IMG/VR virus record: IMGVR_UViG_3300022538_000174
Coordinates: 1 to 44,698 of that record
DNA: 44,698 bases
Direction: 5' to 3' (one strand)
From: a virus
The notes beneath the pieces were generated by a model. It had not been told where the DNA came from, did not search any database, and saw nothing but the letters and a program-made list of their open reading frames with translations. Positions within the stretch are counted from its first letter, which is position 1; each line of letters opens with the position of its first letter. This document shows, piece by piece, positions 1-5,316 of the stretch. A program made the translations under genes and the position numbers.

Positions 1-141
1 ATGCGGCATGTAGTAACTCCAGGTTCTCGAAGTGATTGCCGATGACTTCCATCCAATCGCCTATTTCTGTACAATCATAAGATGGAGACTGTCCCAGCTG
101 CCCCTTGCACTCGACATAAAACGCCCCATAAGTGCAAACGC
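1..141. repeat. Terminal direct repeat, first copy (circle overlap)
   Basis: Bases 1-141 are identical to 44558-44698. The repeat lies inside a coding sequence that reads continuously across the junction, so the unit genome is 44,557 bp. A length of 141 equals a common maximal k-mer of short-read assemblers. An assembly overlap of a circular or permuted genome is therefore more likely than a true physical terminal repeat. Confidence 0.95.
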
Positions 142-415
142 AATCGCCCGATTTGTTTAAGGGCAGTTTCCCGAATCGCACAATACCAATATCTCCCACA
201 TCATCTTTTAGTATATCCCCCGCATAAATCTCAGCGCCGTTCTTGTCCTTCAGGCCGACGAACTGCAAGAAGAGAACTTTATTGCCATGATCACTCTCAA
301 TCTCACATTCAGAGAACCAATCACCCAAACCAGGGGATTCTTCATCGGAGTAAAACATCTGATTGCACCAATCAGGTTTCTTTTCAAACCAAGCCCGGAA
401 CTTAAGTACATTCAT
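1..415 (-). CDS. YopX-like phage protein (cut by the window start)
   Basis: The product begins MNVLKFRAWFEKK and contains a stretch like FVGLKDKNGAEIYAGDIL, the signature of the YopX family of small phage proteins of unknown function. The ATG at 415 overlaps the end of the ERF gene and follows a GGAG site. Reading continues through position 1 and across the circle junction into 44557-44553, where it ends in TAA, giving about 139 residues. Its product may be an accessory regulatory protein; the family has no proven activity. Confidence 0.85.
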   Translation of the reverse strand, partial: MNVLKFRAWFEKKPDWCNQMFYSDEESPGLGDWFSECEIESDHGNKVLFLQFVGLKDKNGAEIYAGDILKDDVGDIGIVRFGKLPLNKSGDCVCTYGAFYVECKGQLGQSPSYDCTEIGDWMEVIGNHFENLELLHAA

Positions 416-1568
416 TTTCTTTCTCCTTGTCGGCTATCATTTCCTTGATTATCACGATCTGATCCTTGTACCAAGGCAGATCATGGGGTTCCCTTGCGAT
501 CTCTTTTTCCATGCCGTCAGTAAACTCCTTGGTCAGTGCAGGGCATTTCAGCAATTCGGCCAGTTCATCGTGAACCTTTTTGATCTTATCCTTGGCTTTG
601 CCGATAGCGGTATTCAGCCACTTGCCCTTGAGGTTGCGCAGGGAACGCTCCTTCTTGATTTCGCCGTCGCTTTCAAAGGTAGTCAGCTCTATAAGTTCAT
701 CCGAAAGCCTTTTCTTCTCCTCAGCCAAGAGGCGTTCTTTCTTCGGGTCTACCCCGGTGATCTCGCACAGATAGCCATAGAGTTGTTTTTGCTTGTCGGC
801 ATCAGTCTTACCAATAGTCTCTGGCCTGGGGGCTTTGGTATCGGTGCCTTCGGGGAGATCGGGCAGGTCTTTTGTGGCTTCTTTTGGTGTGGGGGCAGAT
901 ACCTGACCCTGTCTCCCATCGTCGTCTTTATCAGCACTCATAAGCCCAAGTGCGCCGATAAGCGTACTGCGCTCTAAGTAAGTTCTGGAAGATTGACGCC
1001 CATGAATTGTGCTTTTATTCCCGCTAGTATCTATCGGGGCACTCTGCGATGACCTTTCAGAATGGCCGTCAACGTGAGTAATAACACAGGTAACTTCCAT
1101 TAAATCAGGCCCGTCATTAAACTCCCACCGATGAGACAGCCCGCATTCAGCGGCGGCCTCTTGTATTTGAGGCTGTATCTTACCCAAAGATGTATGGTCA
1201 TAATCAATAACAGCGCCAGACTTGGTTACATAATGAACGTGCTTATCTTTTTTAAGCGTCGGAACAAGCTTCTGGAATTTCGAGAGTGCCTCATAAAAGG
1301 CTTTCCGTGCCTCCTGTGCATCCCACCGCTCCTTCATAGCCACCAGCCGCTCAAGCTTATCAATGTCCAAGTCCTGCTGGACGGCTATCTCAAGCAGCCT
1401 TGACGGGCCTTCAGTGGCTACCACCAGGGCATTCTCTTCTCCCTCCCCAATGGCGGCGTCAAACTTTTGCGCTTCTTTTGTACGATCTTGCTCAGTCATA
1501 TTTTCTTCCTCCTCTTGTAGCCGCGCCCTTTGTTCCGGGTCATCACTAAGCATATCTGAAACGTGCAT
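402..1568 (-). CDS. erf: ERF-family single-strand DNA annealing protein
   Basis: The 388-residue product carries an ERF-superfamily core at about residues 80-220: EARKAFYEALSKFQ, then VTKSGAVIDYDHTSLGKI, and RSTLIGALGLMSADKDDDG near 200-218. ERF proteins anneal complementary single strands during phage recombination and genome circularisation. An acidic N-terminus (1-50) and a charged, probably coiled C-terminal half (230-388) make it longer than the usual 200-300 residues. The ATG follows GGAGGGG at good spacing. RusA lies further along the same transcript, which fits a recombination role. Confidence 0.85.
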   Translation of the reverse strand: MHVSDMLSDDPEQRARLQEEEENMTEQDRTKEAQKFDAAIGEGEENALVVATEGPSRLLEIAVQQDLDIDKLERLVAMKERWDAQEARKAFYEALSKFQKLVPTLKKDKHVHYVTKSGAVIDYDHTSLGKIQPQIQEAAAECGLSHRWEFNDGPDLMEVTCVITHVDGHSERSSQSAPIDTSGNKSTIHGRQSSRTYLERSTLIGALGLMSADKDDDGRQGQVSAPTPKEATKDLPDLPEGTDTKAPRPETIGKTDADKQKQLYGYLCEITGVDPKKERLLAEEKKRLSDELIELTTFESDGEIKKERSLRNLKGKWLNTAIGKAKDKIKKVHDELAELLKCPALTKEFTDGMEKEIAREPHDLPWYKDQIVIIKEMIADKEKENECT

Positions 1569-1777
1569 TATTCCCCTCCAGCAGGTTTATAATCAGGATA
1601 AAGCAACTTCGTCAACCCCTCAAAGGTCAGGAGATCAGGTTCTTCCTCTTTCTCGAAGGTAGCGTGTTCTCCACACTTTGAGCAAATAGCATCGCCGTCA
1701 ACTATCTCGCCAGCCGACAAAGCCCAACAGCAACTTGAGCGCATATCCTGATCTGGCGTCCAATAAGGGTTGCCCAT
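1568..1777 (-). CDS. Small putative zinc-binding protein, 69 aa
   Basis: Not recognised by name. It has a CC pair near residues 16-17 and a CSKCGEH motif near 32-38, which could make a minimal zinc site, followed by an acidic segment. Its ATG shares TAATG with the upstream 51-residue gene, and its end abuts the ERF start. Translation of these three genes is therefore probably coupled. Confidence 0.6.
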   Translation of the reverse strand: MGNPYWTPDQDMRSSCCWALSAGEIVDGDAICSKCGEHATFEKEEEPDLLTFEGLTKLLYPDYKPAGGE

Positions 1778-1932
1778 TATTCCCCTTCCCTTTTGTCCAA
1801 GTTTATGTCATCTAAGAGTTCACGGCACTTCAGACAATATAGCCCCTCGGTCGCTAGTTCCTTCCCGCACCCGACACACATCTCAGGCTCGAACTCGAAA
1901 AGCCGGTGTCCGATGTCTTGGTCTTCAGTCAT
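1777..1932 (-). CDS. Zinc-ribbon microprotein, 51 aa
   Basis: Translation from the ATG at 1932, preceded by a near-perfect AAAGGAG site, gives a protein with paired CVGCGK (about 19-24) and CLKCRE (33-38) motifs, a classic four-cysteine zinc ribbon. It stops in TAATG shared with the next gene. It is the first gene after the long non-coding array. Its function is unknown; a nucleic-acid-binding or protein-contact role is plausible. Confidence 0.7.
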   Translation of the reverse strand: MTEDQDIGHRLFEFEPEMCVGCGKELATEGLYCLKCRELLDDINLDKREGE

Positions 1933-1953
1933 CGTTTACTCCTTTCAAAGTTC

Positions 1954-2018
1954 ACAGGGGAGAGAAAAAGAGGGCACAAACCCGATGTAGTAAGTAACCC
2001 AAAAGGACTCTCCCCTGT
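1954..2018 (-). ncRNA. Unit U1 of array A (type I)
   Basis: Arms 1954-1964 and 2008-2018 are perfectly complementary over 11 bp (ACAGGGGAGAG). They enclose 43 bases that include a GGG/CCC mini-hairpin. It is the unit closest to the start of the 51-residue gene, only about 20 bases from the ribosome binding site. Confidence 0.45.
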
Positions 2019-2029
2019 TTCAAATAACG

Positions 2030-2091
2030 TTGGCAGAGGGCGGGCAGGGACTCACACCCTACCTGGTTGTCTCTAACGCCACCTCTGCCAA
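2030..2091 (-). ncRNA. Unit U2 of array A (type II)
   Basis: The closing helix is 10 bp perfect (2030-2039 with 2082-2091). Two inner arms fit a three-way junction on the minus strand. One is a 7-bp stem (2057-2063 with 2043-2049) with a 7-base loop and one G-U pair; the other is a short stem within 2065-2080. On the plus strand the G-U pair becomes a mismatch. Confidence 0.5.
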
Positions 2092-2104
2092 TTTCAAAGG
2101 TCCC

Positions 2105-2164
2105 GGGGGGAGTGTTGCAACGGTCAGGGTCTTGTACGTTTCCCCGACGACTCATACTCCCCCC
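2105..2164 (-). ncRNA. Unit U3 of array A (type I)
   Basis: Arms 2105-2113 and 2156-2164 pair over 9 bp. An inner stem pairs 2142-2148 with 2123-2129 over 7 bp including one G-U on the minus strand. Immediately before it in the transcript is a CCCC-GTA-GGGG mini-hairpin at 2170-2180 and a TTTGACATTGCCC linker, the same arrangement as before U6. Confidence 0.45.
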
Positions 2165-2194
2165 TGTTACCCCGTAGGGGCAATGTCAAAGATA

Positions 2195-2283
2195 GCCCCG
2201 TCCCCGTGCCCGTGGTCTTTCACACCACCTGGTAATCTGGGCGTAGGAACTGACTTCACAGCCAGTAAACGGGGGTGCGGGGC
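2195..2283 (-). ncRNA. Unit U4 of array A (type III)
   Basis: The closing helix (2195-2207 with 2269-2283) has 12 pairs with one small internal loop. Inner arms are 2249-2254/2261-2266 (6 bp, one G-U on the minus strand, 6-base loop) and 2212-2216/2224-2228 (5 bp, 7-base loop). This again fits a three-way junction. Confidence 0.5.
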
Positions 2284-2296
2284 ATTTCAAATAACG

Positions 2297-2386
2297 TTGG
2301 CAGAGATAGCCATCGCCGACCAAGGCAATTCGTGAGTTGGTGTCTCCATGTTTCCCGTATCTCACTAGTTAGCCCACCTCTGCCAA
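2297..2386 (-). ncRNA. Unit U5 of array A (type II)
   Basis: Arms 2297-2305 and 2378-2386 pair over 9 bp with the same sequence as U2. The interior is different and 30 bases longer, with stems 2332-2336/2361-2365 (GTGAG/CTCAC) and 2312-2317/2324-2329 (6 bp, one G-U on the minus strand). Confidence 0.5.
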
Positions 2387-2399
2387 TTCAAAAAGCGCC

Positions 2400-2448
2400 G
2401 GGGAGAGCGTATACATCGCCGGGCCGGGTAAGCCCCTTGACTCTCCCC
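2400..2448 (-). ncRNA. Unit U6 of array A (type I)
   Basis: Arms 2400-2407 and 2441-2448 pair over 8 bp (GGGGAGAG/CTCTCCCC) around 33 bases. It is preceded in the transcript by a 5-bp hairpin (2451-2455 with 2466-2470) and a TTTGACATTGCCC linker, matching U3. A 47-codon ORF with a good AAAGGAG site (ATG near 2505) reads through this unit; I regard it as doubtful. Confidence 0.4.
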
Positions 2449-2573
2449 TATGCCCAGCTTCATCCGGGCAATGTCAAATATCTGAGGCCAGCGCCGAGCC
2501 ACAGCCATGCTATAACTCCTTTACCGTTTTTGCTTAACCTTACTTGCGATAGCAACGCTGACCCCATGTGTAA

Positions 2574-2963
2574 TTATTTCTCCAGCCGATCAAGGATTTC
2601 ATGGAGGATTGGCTTGGTAACCAATAAGCCGCAGACTTTAATGCAACCATCGCCGAATATAACTTCCCTGCCCCCTACCTTAATCGGCGGCAGTTCCGGC
2701 TTGGCCTTCTCGACGAGCTCAAGGCAGAAGAATGGGAATCCCCAAGATGATAACCCCCCCTTGAATCCTATCCTTATACTATTTGAATGCTTGTTTACCG
2801 ATTCAACAATGCCAGTTTCTCCGACTAATGTCTCTTTTCCCTTTGAGGTCTGACATCCATATCCCATTTCAAAGTTGCTGTGTTTACGAATCACTCTAAC
2901 CTTATCCCCGACCTCAATCCCGCAATGCTCCTGCATTACCAGGTACGCTTCTTCTATGTTCAT
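2574..2963 (-). CDS. Unknown protein with KOW/SH3-like segment, 129 aa
   Basis: The segment IEVGDKVRVIRKHSNFEMG (about 16-34), followed by LVGETGIVESV, resembles a small beta-barrel of the KOW or SH3 kind, also seen in the 79-residue gene nearby. The rest is unrecognised. It ends just before the non-coding array. The ATG is preceded by an AGGAGG-type site and lies one base downstream of the preceding gene's stop. Confidence 0.6.
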   Translation of the reverse strand: MNIEEAYLVMQEHCGIEVGDKVRVIRKHSNFEMGYGCQTSKGKETLVGETGIVESVNKHSNSIRIGFKGGLSSWGFPFFCLELVEKAKPELPPIKVGGREVIFGDGCIKVCGLLVTKPILHEILDRLEK

Positions 2964-2964
2964 A

Positions 2965-3324
2965 TTAGCCTCCTGTTTGTTGTGGAAGTATCAGCATTTC
3001 TTTGACGACGATGACGCGACGGCAATTATCCCGTCCCTCGGCTAAAATACCTCGGAACTTGGCTTTCCTCACTATGTATTTACCATCTCTGTGCCTATTA
3101 CAATAAGATAACCAATGTCGCGCTTCTCTTCTGGTCTGATATAAGTGAAAACCAAGCGGGTAATCTTCACTACCATCATCTTTGGACTTTAGCCAAACAC
3201 CTTCTTTCCTAATACCGCCGTAATATTCTCCTTTAAATTTTTTGTTGACAACTTCAAAGACCTTCCAGCCAAAGCCTTCCTGCTTGCGGTCTCTGGTAGT
3301 TAAAGTAACTTCAGTAAGACACAT
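2965..3324 (-). CDS. Unknown phage protein, 119 aa
   Basis: Not recognised. The sequence has a WKVFEVVNKKFKGEYYGG segment followed by LYQTRREARHWL, suggesting a small alpha/beta fold. Translation starts at ATG 3324 after AATGGAGG. That leader is shared with other gene starts in this genome (39583-39619 and others). The upstream gap contains a long helix that runs to the previous stop codon. Confidence 0.6.
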   Translation of the reverse strand: MCLTEVTLTTRDRKQEGFGWKVFEVVNKKFKGEYYGGIRKEGVWLKSKDDGSEDYPLGFHLYQTRREARHWLSYCNRHRDGKYIVRKAKFRGILAEGRDNCRRVIVVKEMLILPQQTGG

Positions 3325-3346
3325 TATTTAGCCTCCATTGTTAAAG

Positions 3347-3433
3347 TTTCGCCCCCGCCGTTTCGAGGGTAGATCATGGTGTATCATTGTTGCCTGGGCT
3401 TGCCAAGCGTTCGGTGAGAAAGCGGGGGCGAAA
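3347..3433 (-). ncRNA. Stop-to-RBS helix element
   Basis: Bases 3347-3358 and 3422-3433 are perfectly complementary over 12 bp (GCGGGGGCGAAA on the minus strand), enclosing 63 bases. One arm starts immediately after the stop codon of the 79-residue gene; the other ends about 12 bases before the GGAGG of the next gene. An inner hairpin (3392-3397 with 3403-3408) has one G-U pair on the minus strand. This is probably a folded intercistronic RNA. Confidence 0.55.
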
Positions 3434-3673
3434 TCATAATGCTTTAGCCTTGCGGGGCAATGCTCTCAGGTTTTCACGGCACCAATTAAATACGTAGCTA
3501 GTGTCAATATCTTCATCTAGCTTTATTGTTATCGGCATTGACATTTTTGTGAATCCTACTACGGTGGCAAAACAACCTATATAATGCTCGCCCAGGGAAC
3601 CCCCACCCTTTATCCCCCAACCCCCGGTAACCTTCACCCGGTCGCCTTTTACCAACTTTCTCGGTTTAGTCAT
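3434..3673 (-). CDS. KOW-like small protein, 79 aa
   Basis: KGDRVKVTGGWGIKGGGSLGEHYIGCFATVVGF (about 9-41) has the GDRVKV start and turn-rich pattern of KOW/SH3-type barrels, which often bind RNA or ribosomal partners. The function is not known. It overlaps the upstream gene by ATGA and is followed directly by the helix element at 3347-3433. Confidence 0.6.
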   Translation of the reverse strand: MTKPRKLVKGDRVKVTGGWGIKGGGSLGEHYIGCFATVVGFTKMSMPITIKLDEDIDTSYVFNWCRENLRALPRKAKAL

Positions 3674-3888
3674 TTTGCCAGTTGCTCCAAGTTATGACGT
3701 TTGATCGACGCCCGTAGGATGTTAATGGCCTTCAAACCCTCGGCTTCAGAGAATCGGCGTTCCTTTCCCCGGCCTCGGTTCAGGGGGATCACCACTCCCG
3801 TCTGGACCAGATAGCGGAGCCGCCAATAACACCAGCCCGTCCCGGCCAGTGCGTTGATCTCGGTTGTGCTGTAGGTTTTAGGAGTCAT
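3670..3888 (-). CDS. MerR/excisionase-like helix-turn-helix protein, 72 aa
   Basis: The N-terminus YSTTEINALAGTGWCYWRLRYLVQTGVV, followed by RGRGKERRFSEAEGLKAI, matches the winged-helix layout of MerR-type or excisionase-like DNA-binding domains (helix, turn, recognition helix, basic wing, RRFSEAE). It is probably a phage regulator. No integrase is visible, so a recombination-directionality role is unlikely. The Shine-Dalgarno site is weak. Confidence 0.65.
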   Translation of the reverse strand: MTPKTYSTTEINALAGTGWCYWRLRYLVQTGVVIPLNRGRGKERRFSEAEGLKAINILRASIKRHNLEQLAK

Positions 3889-3899
3889 TTCGGCTTTTA

Positions 3900-4094
3900 C
3901 TAAGCAGCAGTGAATTCAGTGTAATATGATCCTTCTATCCGTTTCAAGAACCAATATTTAAGACCATTGTAAATCATACACTTCTTCCATAGGCGAGAGG
4001 GTCTCCAATAGCCAGCAAACTGATTTCTTGTGTATATCTCATGGTAACATCTATTTGGAGTCTTGACCTCAAATAATAAAATATCCGCATCCAT
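3900..4094 (-). CDS. Unknown small protein, 64 aa
   Basis: The start at 4094 is chosen because AAGGAG sits five bases upstream; the longer reading upstream has no site. The sequence MDADILLFEVKTPNRCYHEIYTRNQF is rich in aromatic residues and ends in YYTEFTAA. It is the first gene after the late terminator and a promoter-like repeat (4198-4213). It may therefore head the operon that leads to ERF. Confidence 0.6.
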   Translation of the reverse strand: MDADILLFEVKTPNRCYHEIYTRNQFAGYWRPSRLWKKCMIYNGLKYWFLKRIEGSYYTEFTAA

Positions 4095-4197
4095 ATATTC
4101 TCCTTTTAGTTGATCGTGTCCATAATCGACGCTGCAAAGGTAAAGAAGAACAAATCGGTGTGCAAGGGAAATCTTCAGCCTTGCCAATATAATTTTG

Positions 4198-4213
4198 TTT
4201 TCTCGACGGGGAA
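4198..4213 (-). promoter_or_regulatory. Repeated motif, copy 1: candidate promoter or operator
   Basis: The 16-base string TTTTCTCGACGGGGAA is identical to 32175-32190. On the minus strand each copy is followed by an A/T-rich run and then a gene: here the 64-residue gene behind the late terminator, there the TerS-like gene. It may be a phage promoter element or a regulator site heading two operons. Confidence 0.45.
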
Positions 4214-4230
4214 AGGGGATTTTAGGGCGT

Positions 4231-4261
4231 AAAAGCAAGGGCCAGATTTCTCCGGCCCTGC
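4231..4261 (-). terminator. Intrinsic terminator of the late/lysis operon
   Basis: On the minus strand GCAGGGCC (4261-4254) pairs with GGCCCTTGC (4243-4235) with one bulged base, followed by TTTT (4234-4231). It lies about 200 bases downstream of the last holin candidate and before the next operon. Confidence 0.7.
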
Positions 4262-4264
4262 GCA

Positions 4265-4283
4265 TCTCGTGACTTACACGAGA
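4265..4283 (-). other. Perfect 7-bp hairpin before the terminator
   Basis: TCTCGTG (4265-4271) pairs exactly with CACGAGA (4277-4283) around a 5-base loop. It lies between unit U7 and the terminator. There is no T-tract, so it is not a terminator by itself. Confidence 0.6.
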
Positions 4284-4297
4284 CTGGTTGTATCATA

Positions 4298-4343
4298 GCG
4301 GGCTTTCAGTGCTAGCAGCCTATCCTGCGTCCAGGAAACCCGC
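4298..4343 (-). ncRNA. Unit U7 of array B
   Basis: GCGGG-C-TTTC (4298-4307) pairs with GAAACCCGC (4335-4343), nine pairs with one bulge. Inside, CCTG/CAGG closes a tetraloop and GCTAGC is self-complementary. It is separated from U8 by a linker containing TTTGAA on the minus strand, the same linker word as in array A. Confidence 0.45.
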
Positions 4344-4360
4344 CTTATCTTCAAAGAGCA

Positions 4361-4425
4361 TTGGCAAAGCCGCAAAGCACGCCCGCTCGCAGGCGGTTTG
4401 GAATATCTTCTATTGACTCTGCCAA
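4361..4425 (-). ncRNA. Unit U8 of array B (type II)
   Basis: On the minus strand TTGGCAGAG (4425-4417) pairs with CTTTGCCAA (4369-4361), nine pairs including one G-U. In U2 and U5 the same helix has C in place of that U, a change that keeps pairing only on the minus strand. An inner stem at 4380-4395 again contains a G-U on that strand. It sits in the 3' untranslated region of the lysis genes. Confidence 0.5.
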
Positions 4426-4464
4426 AGAACGGTCTAATTTACACCCGCACCTTGCGAATGCAAA

Positions 4465-4713
4465 CTATTTGTTTGTAATATTGGAGTCCATCACCTCTTT
4501 TATCTCCTTGACCTTCTTAGAGATTTTGGTAAACCTGGCATTGTAGGCCACACCAGTCCATAGGCCGATCAGTGTAACGAGAACCCCGTAGGTCTCAATC
4601 TCTACTAATCCAAAAAGAAAAGACAGAGATAGAATAGTGAATGCGCCAATACCTATCTGCCTTTTCTTGCTACTTTCGCCTACAAACAATCCGACTATGT
4701 TCTTTAACATCAT
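4465..4713 (-). CDS. Holin-like membrane protein, 82 aa
   Basis: Two hydrophobic segments, about residues 21-37 (IGAFTILSLSFLFGLVE) and 41-58 (YGVLVTLIGLWTGVAYN), with a charged C-terminal tail fit a two-helix holin. It sits directly after a second small membrane protein and the endolysin, sharing ATGA with the former. A holin would permeabilise the inner membrane to release the endolysin. No family match is certain. Confidence 0.65.
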   Translation of the reverse strand: MMLKNIVGLFVGESSKKRQIGIGAFTILSLSFLFGLVEIETYGVLVTLIGLWTGVAYNARFTKISKKVKEIKEVMDSNITNK

Positions 4714-4919
4714 TTATCTCCTTGTGTTCGTCTGAGAAGCTCTTCCACGCCTATCTTGATATACTCAATGTCCTTGCCTATTTTTGCAATCTCAACATCA
4801 TGCCTATCAATTCGTTTTTCAAGACTGTTGCCATACCCAACAACTCCTATTATCGCAGCGATAACAAGGGTTGTTATTATTTTAACGGCGACGCTATTCT
4901 TACTCTTCAATTTATGCAC
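4710..4919 (-). CDS. Small membrane protein with coiled coil, holin- or XhlA-like, 66-69 aa
   Basis: One transmembrane helix (about 11-29, VAVKIITTLVIAAIIGVVGYG) is followed by a heptad-like segment (RIDRHDVEIAKIGKDIEYIKIGVEELL). This layout resembles XhlA/haemolysin-type lysis proteins. The start may be GTG at 4919 or TTG at 4910; the latter has GAGGT at better spacing. It lies between the endolysin and the other holin candidate. Confidence 0.6.
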   Translation of the reverse strand: MHKLKSKNSVAVKIITTLVIAAIIGVVGYGNSLEKRIDRHDVEIAKIGKDIEYIKIGVEELLRRTQGDK

Positions 4920-4920
4920 C

Positions 4921-5316
4921 TCAATTTGATATTAATTCTATATGGGGAAGATCATCAAACCGTTGGTCATCAAAGTCCTTATCTCGATCCCAGTCTCCGC
5001 CCCAACGAATGCCGATTCCCATGAAATTTGCAATTGCCATGAATAAACCGGCCATGTAAAAGAACCGCTCCCGGTCTTCCCAGTCAATAGGAAACGGCAC
5101 AACGTCAACCGCTATTGAAGGATGCTGGTTGTGTTTGCTCATAGGCCAATGTTTCTTACTCTTGCCTTCTTTGACGGCTTTCTCCTGATCCATCTGGCCT
5201 CGGAAACCTTGGATAATCTTTACATCATATTGCCGGATTAACTCCATACAAATTCGCTGTAGCCGCTCATCGCAAGTTGCTAATATGGTAAGGCTCTTTT
5301 CGCTGAAACGTGGCAT
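4921..5316 (-). CDS. M15-family peptidase endolysin (L-alanyl-D-glutamate type)
   Basis: The 131-residue product has the zinc-peptidase pattern SKHNQHPSIAVDVVP (61-74), IRWGGDWD (103-110) and DLPHIEL (122-128), typical of phage VanY/T5-type endolysins that cut the peptide stem of peptidoglycan. Likely zinc ligands are H62, D71 and H125. No signal peptide is seen, so release depends on the adjacent holin candidates. It abuts the gene for the internal protein at 5316. Confidence 0.88.
   Translation of the reverse strand: MPRFSEKSLTILATCDERLQRICMELIRQYDVKIIQGFRGQMDQEKAVKEGKSKKHWPMSKHNQHPSIAVDVVPFPIDWEDRERFFYMAGLFMAIANFMGIGIRWGGDWDRDKDFDDQRFDDLPHIELISN

Larger units (their letters stand above)
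1933..2573 (-). repeat. Non-coding array A of helix-closed units (641 bases without a convincing gene)
   Basis: This interval holds six consecutive inverted-repeat units (U1-U6, listed separately) spaced about 70-100 bases apart. They are separated by linkers that read TTTGAA or TTTGACA on the minus strand. Units U6, U3 and U1 share a GGGGAGAG-like arm; U5 and U2 share TTGGCAGAG / CTCTGCCAA arms; U4 is a third type. The order I-II-III-I-II-I and exact repeats (2018-2038 = 2285-2305) indicate internal duplication. Wobble pairs favour minus-strand RNA. Short ORFs cross the region but change frame between copies. Confidence 0.7.

Noticed and set aside
1-141. True direct terminal repeat
   Set aside because: The length equals a usual assembler k-mer and the repeat interrupts a gene that is intact only when joined, so an assembly overlap is the simpler reading.
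363-977. Plus-strand 204-codon ORF
   Set aside because: It is the shadow of the ERF coding sequence, with no start signal or family pattern.
1952-2155. 67-codon minus-strand ORF through U1-U3
   Set aside because: The ribosome site touches the ATG, and the frame crosses three inverted repeats with no conserved pattern. Structured RNA explains the region better.
2195-2283. U4 as a tRNA because one loop (CTTTCAC) equals the tRNA-Glu anticodon loop
   Set aside because: The loop matches only on the plus strand. No T-arm is present, and the closing helix is 12 pairs rather than a 7-bp acceptor plus arms.
1944-2478. CRISPR array or integron attC array
   Set aside because: There is no constant direct repeat with uniform spacers, no cas genes, no integrase, and the attC core GTTRRRY is not present at the expected ends.
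2364-2505. 47-codon minus-strand ORF with a good AAAGGAG site through U6 and U5
   Set aside because: The duplicated copy at U3/U2 is not open in the same frame while the helices are kept, and the sequence is Arg/Trp-rich without motif. Kept only as a note under U6.
2275-2853. Long plus-strand ORF (192 aa) over the array and the next gene
   Set aside because: It runs opposite to all nearby genes, has no ribosome site, is antisense to the 129-residue gene and has low-complexity composition.
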